A program made the translations under genes and the position numbers. A stretch of 15,508 bases of DNA from Treponema_I sp045597345 (GTDB lineage Bacteria; Spirochaetota; Spirochaetia; Treponematales; Treponemataceae). Below, piece after piece: positions 1 through 6,830 of the stretch. Each line of letters begins with the position of its first letter. Positions within the stretch are counted from its first letter, which is position 1. Under the pieces are notes generated by a model. It did no database searches. It was given only the letters and a program-made list of their open reading frames with translations, and was not told where the DNA came from. The DNA lies in the NCBI GenBank assembly GCA_045597345.1, contig JAZLJW010000322.1:1-15508 (forward strand), read 5' to 3'.

Positions 1-2
1 TT

Positions 3-1469
3 GAGGATTTTACACCGCTGGTTCCCGGAAAGTGTGGTTTTTACTGTTGTGGACCTACCGTGTATAACTACGCACACCTTGGAAACCTGCGTGCCTATGT
101 CTGCTGGGATTTTCTTGACCGCACCCTTCGGTTCCTGGGCAATGATGTTACTCATGTAATGAACATTACCGACGTTGGTCACTTAAGTGGTGACAGCGAT
201 GAAGGTGATGACAAAATGGTTAAAACCGCAGAAGAAAAACATCAGAGCGTACTGGAAATTGCAAAATTCTATACCGATGCATTCTTCAACGATCTTGAAC
301 GTTTGAACATCCGTACCCCTGATGTCGTATGTCCTGCAACCGAACACATTGATGACATGATTGAGCTCATCAAGAAACTGGAAGCAAACGGACATACCTA
401 CATGGCAGGCGGAAACCTGTACTTTGATGTTTCAACCTACAAAGATTACGGTAAACTTGCCAACCTGAACCTTGATGAACTTATTGAAGGTGCCGGCCGC
501 CGCAAGGAAGTAGTTATTGATGAAAACAAAAAGAACCCTCAGGACTTTGCCCTGTGGTTTACCAAATCAAAGTTTGAAAACCAGGCTCTTACCTGGGACA
601 GCCCGTGGGGACGCGGATATCCGGGATGGCATATTGAATGTTCTGCCATGAGCATGAAATACCTTGGCCAGCACTTTGATATTCATACCGGTGGTATCGA
701 TCACGTTCCGGTTCACCACACCAATGAAATTGCCCAGAGCGAAGGATCTTTCTCTCCGGAAGAAGCAGCTAAAGGACCATGGGTAAACTACTGGCTGCAC
801 AATGAATTCCTGGTTATTCAGGGCGCAACAAAAATGTCTAAATCAAGCGGTAACTTTCTTACCGTTCAGGTGCTTTTAGATAAAGGATACGATGCCCTTG
901 ACTACCGCTATTTCCTGCTGGGCGGACATTACCGCAGCCAGCTGGCATTCAGCTGGGATTCAATGGACAGTGCAAAAAACAGCCGCAAGGCACTGGTACA
1001 GCGAGTTGCAAAAGTTCTCAAAGACTCAGGTATTACTGAGCTGCCGTCAGAAGATGCAGTTGCTGCAAAAACTGACTGGTCAGAAAAAGCTTCTGAACAT
1101 CTGGCAAAATTCACTGCCGCCATTGAAGACGACCTGAATTCGCCAAAAGCAATTTCAGAGCTGCAGGTTGCCATTAAAGACGGTGATATTGCGGCTGCTG
1201 AAAAAGTTGCTCTTATTGCCCGTATGGACTCTGTAATCGGTCTTTTGCTGCTTGAAAAAGCTGCAGAACTGAACAAAGCAGAAACAGAACAGGCAGCTGC
1301 AGCATCTGAGGGAACCGGGGACGCAGCAATTGATGCTCTTATTGCAGAACGTAACGAAGCTAAGAAGAACAGGAACTGGGCACGGGCTGATGAAATCCGC
1401 AACCAGCTGAAAGAACAAGGTATCACTATCATCGATACACCTCAGGGAACCCGTTGGGAAAAAGCCTGA
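3..1469 (+). CDS. cysS: Cysteinyl-tRNA synthetase, 5' end outside the window
   Basis: This cytoplasmic class I synthetase charges tRNA-Cys with cysteine. The frame is open from base 3, so the GTG at 60 is an internal valine and the true start lies upstream. About 488 residues are visible, slightly longer than the roughly 460 usual for the family. The first visible residues carry the zinc-ligand region FYCCGPTVYNYAHLGN, with HLGN (75-86) as the HIGH-equivalent ATP motif. Further zinc ligands are expected at the Cys of WHIECS and in the HHTNEIAQSE segment, and KMSKS lies at 831-845. The C-terminal anticodon-binding part contains an Ala/Glu-rich stretch before a typical NRNWARADEIRNQL segment. 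The gene stops 36 bp before the ECF sigma gene on the same strand, so co-transcription is plausible. Identity is nearly certain. Confidence 0.98.
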   Translation, partial: EDFTPLVPGKCGFYCCGPTVYNYAHLGNLRAYVCWDFLDRTLRFLGNDVTHVMNITDVGHLSGDSDEGDDKMVKTAEEKHQSVLEIAKFYTDAFFNDLERLNIRTPDVVCPATEHIDDMIELIKKLEANGHTYMAGGNLYFDVSTYKDYGKLANLNLDELIEGAGRRKEVVIDENKKNPQDFALWFTKSKFENQALTWDSPWGRGYPGWHIECSAMSMKYLGQHFDIHTGGIDHVPVHHTNEIAQSEGSFSPEEAAKGPWVNYWLHNEFLVIQGATKMSKSSGNFLTVQVLLDKGYDALDYRYFLLGGHYRSQLAFSWDSMDSAKNSRKALVQRVAKVLKDSGITELPSEDAVAAKTDWSEKASEHLAKFTAAIEDDLNSPKAISELQVAIKDGDIAAAEKVALIARMDSVIGLLLLEKAAELNKAETEQAAAASEGTGDAAIDALIAERNEAKKNRNWARADEIRNQLKEQGITIIDTPQGTRWEKA

Positions 1470-1505
1470 TTTTTCAGGTAATTCTGTAACTTTCCGGGGG
1501 AATAG

Positions 1506-2069
1506 TTGTTTCTTAACCGTATGTCAGATAACGGGCAGAATAAGCCCTTAAGAGCCGCAGATGAACAGGATTTCCGATTTATCTACAATGCCCTTATGGA
1601 AGTGCTGTACCGTGTTTCTTACCGCATCGTAAACGATGAAGAAGCTGCAGAAGATTTAGTACATGACTGCCTCATCAAGATGAGTGAAAAGCAAATGACG
1701 TTTCCTTCTCTTGATGACGCAAAGTTCTGGCTGATCAGAGTAGTAAAAAACGCTTCGTTGAACTATGTAAAACGTAAAGGACGCGAGAAAAACGCCTACC
1801 AGAAGGCATTGTACGAAGATAAGCGGAAAATGGAGTCTGGTGAAACAGAACTGCTTAAAGCAGATACCATTGAAAAAACAAAAGCAGCCCTTGATGCACT
1901 TCCTGAAGGACTGCGCATGGTACTGATTCTGCGTGAATATGCTGACTTAAACTACAAAGAAATTGGCCGGGTATTAGGAATCACTGAAGGAAATGTAAAA
2001 GTCCGTGTGTTTCGTGCCCGTGAACAACTTGCAAAACTATTAGGAGAAGACGATGTCTACCTGCCCTGA
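1506..2069 (+). CDS. ECF-type RNA polymerase sigma factor
   Basis: This is a probable group 4 (extracytoplasmic function) sigma factor that directs RNA polymerase to a small regulon under control of the next gene. Region 2 spans about residues 22-95, including VLYRVSYRIVNDEEAAEDLV and FWLIRVVKNASLNYVKRKG. Region 4 spans about residues 127-180, including LPEGLRMVLILREYADL and the helix-turn-helix YKEIGRVLGITEGNVKVR. The length of 187 residues fits the family. The start is uncertain: TTG at 1506 lies 5 nt after a GGGGG Shine-Dalgarno-like run (1496-1500), whereas ATG at 1521 is a better codon but 20 nt from that run. The last 17 bp overlap the anti-sigma gene, which suggests translational coupling. 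The same order after cysS exists, as I recall, in T. pallidum. Confidence 0.93.
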   Translation: MFLNRMSDNGQNKPLRAADEQDFRFIYNALMEVLYRVSYRIVNDEEAAEDLVHDCLIKMSEKQMTFPSLDDAKFWLIRVVKNASLNYVKRKGREKNAYQKALYEDKRKMESGETELLKADTIEKTKAALDALPEGLRMVLILREYADLNYKEIGRVLGITEGNVKVRVFRAREQLAKLLGEDDVYLP

Positions 2070-2763
2070 ACGTGAATTGCTTTGTGTGTATATCGACGGT
2101 GAGTTACCAGAAAAATACAGTGAAAAACTGAAAGCCCACATTGCAGAATGTGAGTCATGTAAACGCCACCTTGCACAGCTTCAGTCAATTCAGGCTGCAT
2201 TGCAGACAGACGCTCAGTCAAAATCTTTTTCAGATACCGCACTGGATGAAAGTTTTACCCGGCTGAAAACGAAACAGAAATACCGGAATGTTGCCCTGCG
2301 CTCAGACCGCAGGGTAGCTTCTTCAAAACCTGGTTCCTGGTTTGGGCTGGGAGCTCTTGCCGCTGCTGCAATTCTTGCGTTGATTCTGCCGGTAAAAGTA
2401 CAGCAGCAGACCAGTGTATCAGGTATACAGCTGACACAGAACAGTAAAACACCCGTCCTGATTCACGAACGGGGCATTGCCTCAGACAATTCAGAAACCC
2501 TTGCTGCCTTTGCATCTTACAACAGAAATACTTCCGAAAATCCTACAGTTACGGTAAACTTGTCTCAAGCAAACCTTGCAGCTCTTGCAACACTTGCAAA
2601 TGTTGATATTTTCAGACCGGTATTTTCGGAAAAAAATATCACCATAACTATTAATCTTGAGACAGTACCCGGAATCCTGCCGGAAGATGCCACCTACTGG
2701 CAGAAAGCAGGAGCTGTACCGGTGTCATTCTCTCAGAATAGGACTCCGGTGGATTATCAGTGA
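2053..2763 (+). CDS. Putative zinc-finger transmembrane anti-sigma factor
   Basis: This is a probable membrane anti-sigma factor that sequesters the sigma factor encoded immediately upstream. The N-terminus has the zf-HC2/ZAS signature His29-x3-Cys33-x2-Cys36 (HIAECESC) after a short helical segment with Cys4 and Cys11. One transmembrane helix is predicted at about residues 96-114 (Ala/Leu/Ile-rich, starting WFGLGALAAAA). The remaining roughly 120 residues would be periplasmic and have no motif I recognise. Length is 236 residues. It starts inside the end of the sigma gene (17-bp overlap) and its TGA overlaps the GTG start of the next gene, so the three genes behave as one translational unit. 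The anti-sigma role follows from the motif, topology and position; binding to this sigma factor is inference. Confidence 0.82.
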   Translation: MSTCPERELLCVYIDGELPEKYSEKLKAHIAECESCKRHLAQLQSIQAALQTDAQSKSFSDTALDESFTRLKTKQKYRNVALRSDRRVASSKPGSWFGLGALAAAAILALILPVKVQQQTSVSGIQLTQNSKTPVLIHERGIASDNSETLAAFASYNRNTSENPTVTVNLSQANLAALATLANVDIFRPVFSEKNITITINLETVPGILPEDATYWQKAGAVPVSFSQNRTPVDYQ

Positions 2764-4418
2764 GTGAATCACAGTTTTCATATCGATTCAGAAAATCGCC
2801 CCTGTTCAGGGTAGGTCTTCTCATCGCCATTCTCTTTATTGCGACAGTTGCAACGATTGTCATTTCGTATGTTACAACCCCAATACCTCAAGTTACCTAT
2901 ATTGAACCTGCTACCTGTTCCGGTGGAGAAACAATGGTCATCAAGGGAAGTGGTTTTGGAACCATGAGGACAGACAGTTATGTCGAATTAAGCGGTAACC
3001 GTATTACCACATCGTCGTACGCCGTTTGGGAAAATACTGAAATCCGCTTTGTCCTTCCCTACAATGTCGATGACGGTCTGCTGTATGTCGTTACTCCCTT
3101 CGGCCGTTCAGAACCAGTTGTATTCACCAACAAAGATGGATTACCCGTAGCAGTACGCTCAGATTCCACCCTTTCCCAACCGGTCATTACTGAACTTTCG
3201 GCAGAAAAAGCCGAGGTAGGTTCAAAACTGACCATTGGAGGCAGCAACTTCGGTTCATTACGTGGCACTGCAAAAGTACTGTTTTCAAGCGCTACAGCCG
3301 GTTACATGGACGAAGATATTTCCTGCTCTGATTTTGACCATGACTACATTTCATGGACAGACTATTCGGTTACGGTGCGCGTTCCTGATGGTGCATCATC
3401 GGGATACGTATATATCCAGACCGAAAAAGGTAACAGTAACAGAGTCCCTCTGGAAATTTCTGCTGCTACCGGATCAAAAAAGTATACTGATGCCCATACC
3501 TATTTAGTAAGTCTTGCCGGCAACATGAGTAACGCAAGCGGTGATGGCTCCATATTTGCATTTGTTCCTTATCCACCGCAGAGCAGCTGGCAGCGCAATA
3601 AAGAACTGGTTTCCTCTACTCCTAAGCCAGTTATCAGCAATTACGAAAACACAGTCCTTCATCAGATTCTGACCAAGGACTGTGCGGGAGAGACCAGAAT
3701 CGGAATGAAAGATACCTTTGCGGTAACGGTATACGAAGTAAATCTTTCAATGACCAATAAAACGCCCCGCACCAATACTGCAGCCTCAACCTGGTACAGT
3801 CAGTATACTAAAGCAGATACCATCGTCCCTTCCGATTCTACGGCCATTTCTGAACTGGCAAAAACCATCATTAAACGTGAAAAATCGCCGTATCAGCAGG
3901 CAATTCTCATGTACAACTGGATGCTTACAAATATTGAATTGCTGCAGGAATTGCGCCCAGCTTATTATGATGTTCTTGATGCGTTAGAAACCGGTTATGG
4001 AGATGCCTACGACTTTGCCATACTCTATACTGCCCTGCTGCGTTCACAGGGTATCCCTGCAATTCCTGTTGCGGGAGTTATTGTAAATGCAGAGTTACAG
4101 GCTCAAAATCACTGGTGGTGCGAATTCTATCTTGATAATGTAGGGTGGATACCGGTGGATCCGGCAATGGGCGCAGGCCTTGATTTTTCCATTTTCAAAC
4201 CAGTTGAAAATCCAAAAGGCTATTACTTTGGTTCATTGGACAGCCAGCACATAACTGTCAGTCGCGGGTTTACCACACTTAAAAGTTCACAGGCTGCTGG
4301 AAAAAAGGTGTACCGGGCCAAGACCTATGGGTTACAATCAATGTGGGAAGAAGCTTCTCATGACACTATACAGTACAGCTCCTACTGGAATCCGGTAGTA
4401 ATTGAAGGCGTGTACTGA
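2760..4418 (+). CDS. Membrane-anchored TIG/IPT and transglutaminase-fold protein, nucleophile Cys replaced
   Basis: This 552-residue protein begins with GTG inside the anti-sigma stop (GTGA, 4-bp overlap). A short basic cytoplasmic tail precedes one transmembrane helix (about residues 17-38). The outer part has two TIG/IPT-like beta-sandwich domains, at about 42-125 (VIKGSGFG) and 138-235 (LTIGGSNFG). A transglutaminase-like domain at about 380-470 shows LLRSQGIPAIPVAG, NHWWCEFYLDNVGWIPVDPAMG and GYGDAYDFA. In active family members the last motif normally carries Cys (G-D/x-C-x-D); here codon 416 (4005-4007, GCC) is Ala, while the candidate His451 and Asp467 remain. It is therefore probably not a classical cysteine transglutaminase or protease. 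Its place in the sigma/anti-sigma unit suggests an envelope-facing sensor or binding partner, which is inference. Confidence 0.8.
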   Translation: MSESQFSYRFRKSPLFRVGLLIAILFIATVATIVISYVTTPIPQVTYIEPATCSGGETMVIKGSGFGTMRTDSYVELSGNRITTSSYAVWENTEIRFVLPYNVDDGLLYVVTPFGRSEPVVFTNKDGLPVAVRSDSTLSQPVITELSAEKAEVGSKLTIGGSNFGSLRGTAKVLFSSATAGYMDEDISCSDFDHDYISWTDYSVTVRVPDGASSGYVYIQTEKGNSNRVPLEISAATGSKKYTDAHTYLVSLAGNMSNASGDGSIFAFVPYPPQSSWQRNKELVSSTPKPVISNYENTVLHQILTKDCAGETRIGMKDTFAVTVYEVNLSMTNKTPRTNTAASTWYSQYTKADTIVPSDSTAISELAKTIIKREKSPYQQAILMYNWMLTNIELLQELRPAYYDVLDALETGYGDAYDFAILYTALLRSQGIPAIPVAGVIVNAELQAQNHWWCEFYLDNVGWIPVDPAMGAGLDFSIFKPVENPKGYYFGSLDSQHITVSRGFTTLKSSQAAGKKVYRAKTYGLQSMWEEASHDTIQYSSYWNPVVIEGVY

Positions 4419-4435
4419 TTACAGAGTATTTTTTT

Positions 4436-4440
4436 GGAGG
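4436..4440 (+). promoter_or_regulatory. Ribosome binding site fixing the kinase start
   Basis: GGAGG lies 6 nt before the ATG at 4447. It decides that start over the in-frame GTG at 4402, which lies inside the end of the preceding gene. Confidence 0.85.
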
Positions 4441-4446
4441 ACAAAG

Positions 4447-5133
4447 ATGGTTAAAGTTTTATCAGTTGGTGGATCGATTGTTGTACCGGATAGCCCGGAT
4501 ACCACCTTCCTTAAATCATTTTCTGATATGGTACGTATCTGGCTTGATGAAGATGCCAGCCGTAAACTGATTCTGGTTGTTGGTGGTGGTGCTCCTGCCC
4601 GTGTATATCAAAATGCGTATAAGGCAATTGTGCCAGATGCAGCTTCCAGTGACAGTGCTGACTGGATTGGTATTATGGCAACCCGTTTGAACGCACAGCT
4701 TTTAAAGGCAGTATTCGGCGATTTATGCAAGAACGACGTAGTATATGATCCTACAGCAGTTGAAGAATTTTCCGGCCGCATTCTTGTTGCAGCCGGCTGG
4801 AAACCTGGTTTTTCTACTGACAATGACGCTGTTCTTCTGGCAAAACGGTTTGGTGCAAAAACTGTGGTAAACCTGTCGAACATTGAAAAAGTATACACCG
4901 ACGATCCCCGTAAGAATCCTGATGCAAAACCTCTGGATACAATCTCATGGCCAGATTTCAGAAAAATGGTAGGTGATGAGTGGGTTCCCGGAAAGAACTG
5001 TCCATTTGATCCTATTGCAAGCCGCGGTGCAGAACAGGCCGGTATTACCGTTATCTGTGCAGGCGGAAAGAATATTGAAAACATCAAAACCATCTTGGAC
5101 GATGGAGAGTTCGTAGGAACCCGTATCGGCTGA
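4447..5133 (+). CDS. Archaeal-type UMP kinase-like amino-acid-kinase family protein
   Basis: This 228-residue cytoplasmic kinase has the amino-acid-kinase fold and probably phosphorylates UMP to UDP. Motifs in order are VGGSIVVPD near the N-terminus, VVGGGAPARVY, the segment GIMATRLNAQLL, GWKPGFSTDNDAVLLAKRFGA, and NLSNIEKVYTDDPRKNPDAK, ending in EFVGTRIG. The TRLNA block and the STDNDA block match the archaeal PyrH family more closely than the usual bacterial PyrH, which is normally linked to tsf and frr. The ATG is chosen because of the GGAGG 6 nt upstream. It lies 28 bp after the TIG/transglutaminase gene on the same strand and ends 2 bp from a convergent gene. A different small-molecule substrate cannot be excluded, so I give no gene symbol. 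Confidence 0.8.
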   Translation: MVKVLSVGGSIVVPDSPDTTFLKSFSDMVRIWLDEDASRKLILVVGGGAPARVYQNAYKAIVPDAASSDSADWIGIMATRLNAQLLKAVFGDLCKNDVVYDPTAVEEFSGRILVAAGWKPGFSTDNDAVLLAKRFGAKTVVNLSNIEKVYTDDPRKNPDAKPLDTISWPDFRKMVGDEWVPGKNCPFDPIASRGAEQAGITVICAGGKNIENIKTILDDGEFVGTRIG

Positions 5134-5135
5134 TA

Positions 5136-5783
5136 TTACATCAGGGCCAGACGGCTGAGCAGTACGGCCAGTTTTTCACCGTACTGCCGGTCTGCAGCCC
5201 AGGTACCTGCCAGTTCATAAATGGTAGGAGCTTTTCCCCGGGGAGTAACCCATTTATACCGGGGATCAATACATTCCTGTACTAAAGTACCGGTGGTTCC
5301 GTAGGCATGCAAGTGCTGCACATGAGCGCGAACCCCCAATTCTTCCGTAGCAAATGAATTTCCCGGATGCTCTGCATCAATTGACCCCAATCCGCAGAAA
5401 TTATTCATATCTTCAGTTACCAGCCCGCCAAACCGCAAAAATCCTGTTTCAAGACACATCTGACAGAAAGCAACATCACTGTTGATTCCTTCAACAGCAC
5501 ATTCAGCAACATAATACTGTGCCATCCGCTGTACTTTAGCACGGTCAGCATTGGGATTATTGGCCATAAAAAAAGCAGTGAGCTGACTGGGACTACATAC
5601 TCCCCGTGCTGCAATAAAGATTGAAATTACATCCAGTGTCGGTTCTTCCGGAATCTGTTCTTCCGGGGCAGGCATAACCGGAGGCAGCTGTCTTTGTGGT
5701 GACACACAGGAGGTAATGAATACCAAACTGGCTGTCAGTACCAGTATCACCGTAAAAATATTCGTTTTTGAACGTTTTTTCAT
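5136..5783 (-). CDS. Lipoprotein with glucosaminidase-family domain
   Basis: This is a 215-residue envelope lipoprotein probably acting on peptidoglycan. The signal peptide has a basic start (MKKRSK), a hydrophobic core and a spirochaete-style lipobox LVFITSC with lipidated Cys26, followed by a Pro/Glu-rich linker to about residue 50. The rest resembles the FlgJ/LytD-type endo-beta-N-acetylglucosaminidase family (PF01832-like): a helical segment, FCQMCLETGF with candidate catalytic Glu112, NNFCGLGS, and a C-terminal YELAGTWAADRQYGEKL segment. The start at 5783 is supported by GGAG 5 nt upstream; the frame stays open up to 6017 but that extension overlaps the radC leader and would bury the signal peptide. 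It is convergent with the kinase gene and divergent from radC. Enzyme activity is inferred from family resemblance. Confidence 0.77.
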   Translation of the reverse strand: MKKRSKTNIFTVILVLTASLVFITSCVSPQRQLPPVMPAPEEQIPEEPTLDVISIFIAARGVCSPSQLTAFFMANNPNADRAKVQRMAQYYVAECAVEGINSDVAFCQMCLETGFLRFGGLVTEDMNNFCGLGSIDAEHPGNSFATEELGVRAHVQHLHAYGTTGTLVQECIDPRYKWVTPRGKAPTIYELAGTWAADRQYGEKLAVLLSRLALM

Positions 5784-5887
5784 GAAAACTCCATAAAATG
5801 CATTTTTTTTCACTATTTTTTCGGCAAAACCGGCACAAAAATGAATTTCTGCATACATATAACTTACATACCAAATATCGGAGGGAT

Positions 5888-5915
5888 GATAAGAATACAT
5901 CCGTGTATTTTTATC
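5888..5915. repeat. Palindrome 1 in the divergent intergenic region
   Basis: Left arm GATAAGAATACA (5888-5899) and right arm TGTATTTTTATC (5904-5915) surround a 4-nt TCCG loop. Eleven of 12 positions are Watson-Crick and one is G-T in RNA of the + strand. It may be an operator or an RNA hairpin in the radC leader. There is no U-run typical of a terminator. Confidence 0.7.
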
Positions 5916-5918
5916 ACA

Positions 5919-5953
5919 TGCAGTTTGGTCATACGTTGTATCCCCAAACTGCA
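5919..5953. repeat. Palindrome 2 in the divergent intergenic region
   Basis: Perfect 10-bp arms TGCAGTTTGG (5919-5928) and CCAAACTGCA (5944-5953) enclose a second inner pair ATAC (5931-5934) and GTAT (5938-5941), with 2-nt internal bulges on each side and a 3-nt centre. The whole 35 bp is symmetric. It starts only 3 bp after palindrome 1. Protein binding site or RNA hairpin are both possible. Confidence 0.75.
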
Positions 5954-5993
5954 GATTCAGCACATCCATGTGCTGCCTGCCGCGGAGGCTTAC

Positions 5994-6000
5994 AAGGAGA
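5994..6000 (+). promoter_or_regulatory. Ribosome binding site of radC
   Basis: AAGGAGA lies 4 nt before ATG 6005. This supports that start over the upstream in-frame ATG at 5798, which has no such site and would add 69 residues unlike RadC. Confidence 0.85.
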
Positions 6001-6004
6001 ATAC

Positions 6005-6820
6005 ATGAGACATACAAATGTTTCGCAATACGAAGACTGGAACACCCGTTTTTATCAGGAGCGCACCGTACATCACAAACCGACCGTACGGGAAGATCTG
6101 CTGCTTTATGGACCAGACAGCCTGACAGACCTTGACCTGCTCATTGCACTGTTGGGAACAGGCACAAAGGATATGCCGGTTGAGCACCTTGCACAGCAGG
6201 CTTTACAGGTTATTCTTACGCAAAACCGTCAGGACTGGCCTGAAAAACTACGTCAGATAAAAGGGCTGGGAGATTCCAAGACTGCTGTTATTCTTGCAGC
6301 AATGGAATGTGGTGGCAGATATGCAGCATCCCGGGAAATTAAGATTCATAAGGCGGCAGACATGCACCCGCTGCTGCAGCCCTATGCTCTTGAAAAGCAG
6401 GAGCATTTTGTTGTGGTGTCCTTGAATGGAGCTCATGAAATAGTGGATATCCATGTTGTGTCAGTCGGCTCGCAGAACAGAACCATTGTGCATCCCCGGG
6501 ATGTATTCAGCCATGCCGTGCAGACAAAAGCATCGGCCATTATTGTCGCCCACAACCATCCCAGCGGTAACTGTGAACCAAGTGTCGAAGATTATCAGCT
6601 GACAGAGCGCCTTATTCTTTCAGCAAAAGCTATCGGCATACAGCTGCTTGATCACCTGATCATTACGAAAACAGGATTTTTCAGTTTTCTGGAAGAAACC
6701 AGCATTTTTACCAAAGAAATACTATCTACCGGAGAATTAACCCGCGAGCTGACCTATACCGCAGCCCATGACAGTCCATTGGTAAAAAACTGGCTTGAAG
6801 AGATACAGATGAGCACCTAA
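6005..6820 (+). CDS. radC: RadC-family JAB-domain protein
   Basis: This 271-residue protein matches the RadC (MPN/JAB metalloprotein) family at usual length. The N-terminal UPF0758 region contains YGPDSLTDLDLLIALLGTGTKD. A helix-hairpin-helix follows at about residues 78-100 (LRQIKGLGDSKTAVILAAME). The JAB core has the metal-binding signature His183-x-His185-P-S-G with Asp196 (HNHPSG..PSVED), preceded by SVGSQNRTIVHPRDVF. Despite the name, a DNA-repair role is not established for the family; a DNA-associated hydrolase is only assumed. The start follows AAGGAGA at 4 nt. The PEGA-domain gene begins 10 bp after its stop, so the two are probably co-transcribed. Confidence 0.97.
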   Translation: MRHTNVSQYEDWNTRFYQERTVHHKPTVREDLLLYGPDSLTDLDLLIALLGTGTKDMPVEHLAQQALQVILTQNRQDWPEKLRQIKGLGDSKTAVILAAMECGGRYAASREIKIHKAADMHPLLQPYALEKQEHFVVVSLNGAHEIVDIHVVSVGSQNRTIVHPRDVFSHAVQTKASAIIVAHNHPSGNCEPSVEDYQLTERLILSAKAIGIQLLDHLIITKTGFFSFLEETSIFTKEILSTGELTRELTYTAAHDSPLVKNWLEEIQMST

Positions 6821-6830
6821 AATACTACTT

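Noticed and set aside
929..1432. 167-codon - strand frame within cysS
   Set aside because: It lies wholly antisense to a certain cysS coding region, is low-complexity Ser/Ala-rich and has no recognisable motif.
4402..4446. GTG start for the UMP-kinase-like gene
   Set aside because: It overlaps the end of the preceding gene and adds 15 residues before the conserved VKVLSVGGS start; GGAGG 4436-4440 selects ATG 4447.
5798..6004. In-frame upstream extension of radC (69 codons)
   Set aside because: RadC homology starts after 6005, the ATG at 6005 has AAGGAGA 4 nt upstream, and the extension crosses two palindromes and the lipoprotein ribosome site region.
5784..6017. In-frame upstream extension of the glucosaminidase lipoprotein on the - strand
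   Set aside because: It would place about 78 residues before a clear lipoprotein signal peptide; ATG 5783 has GGAG at the right distance.
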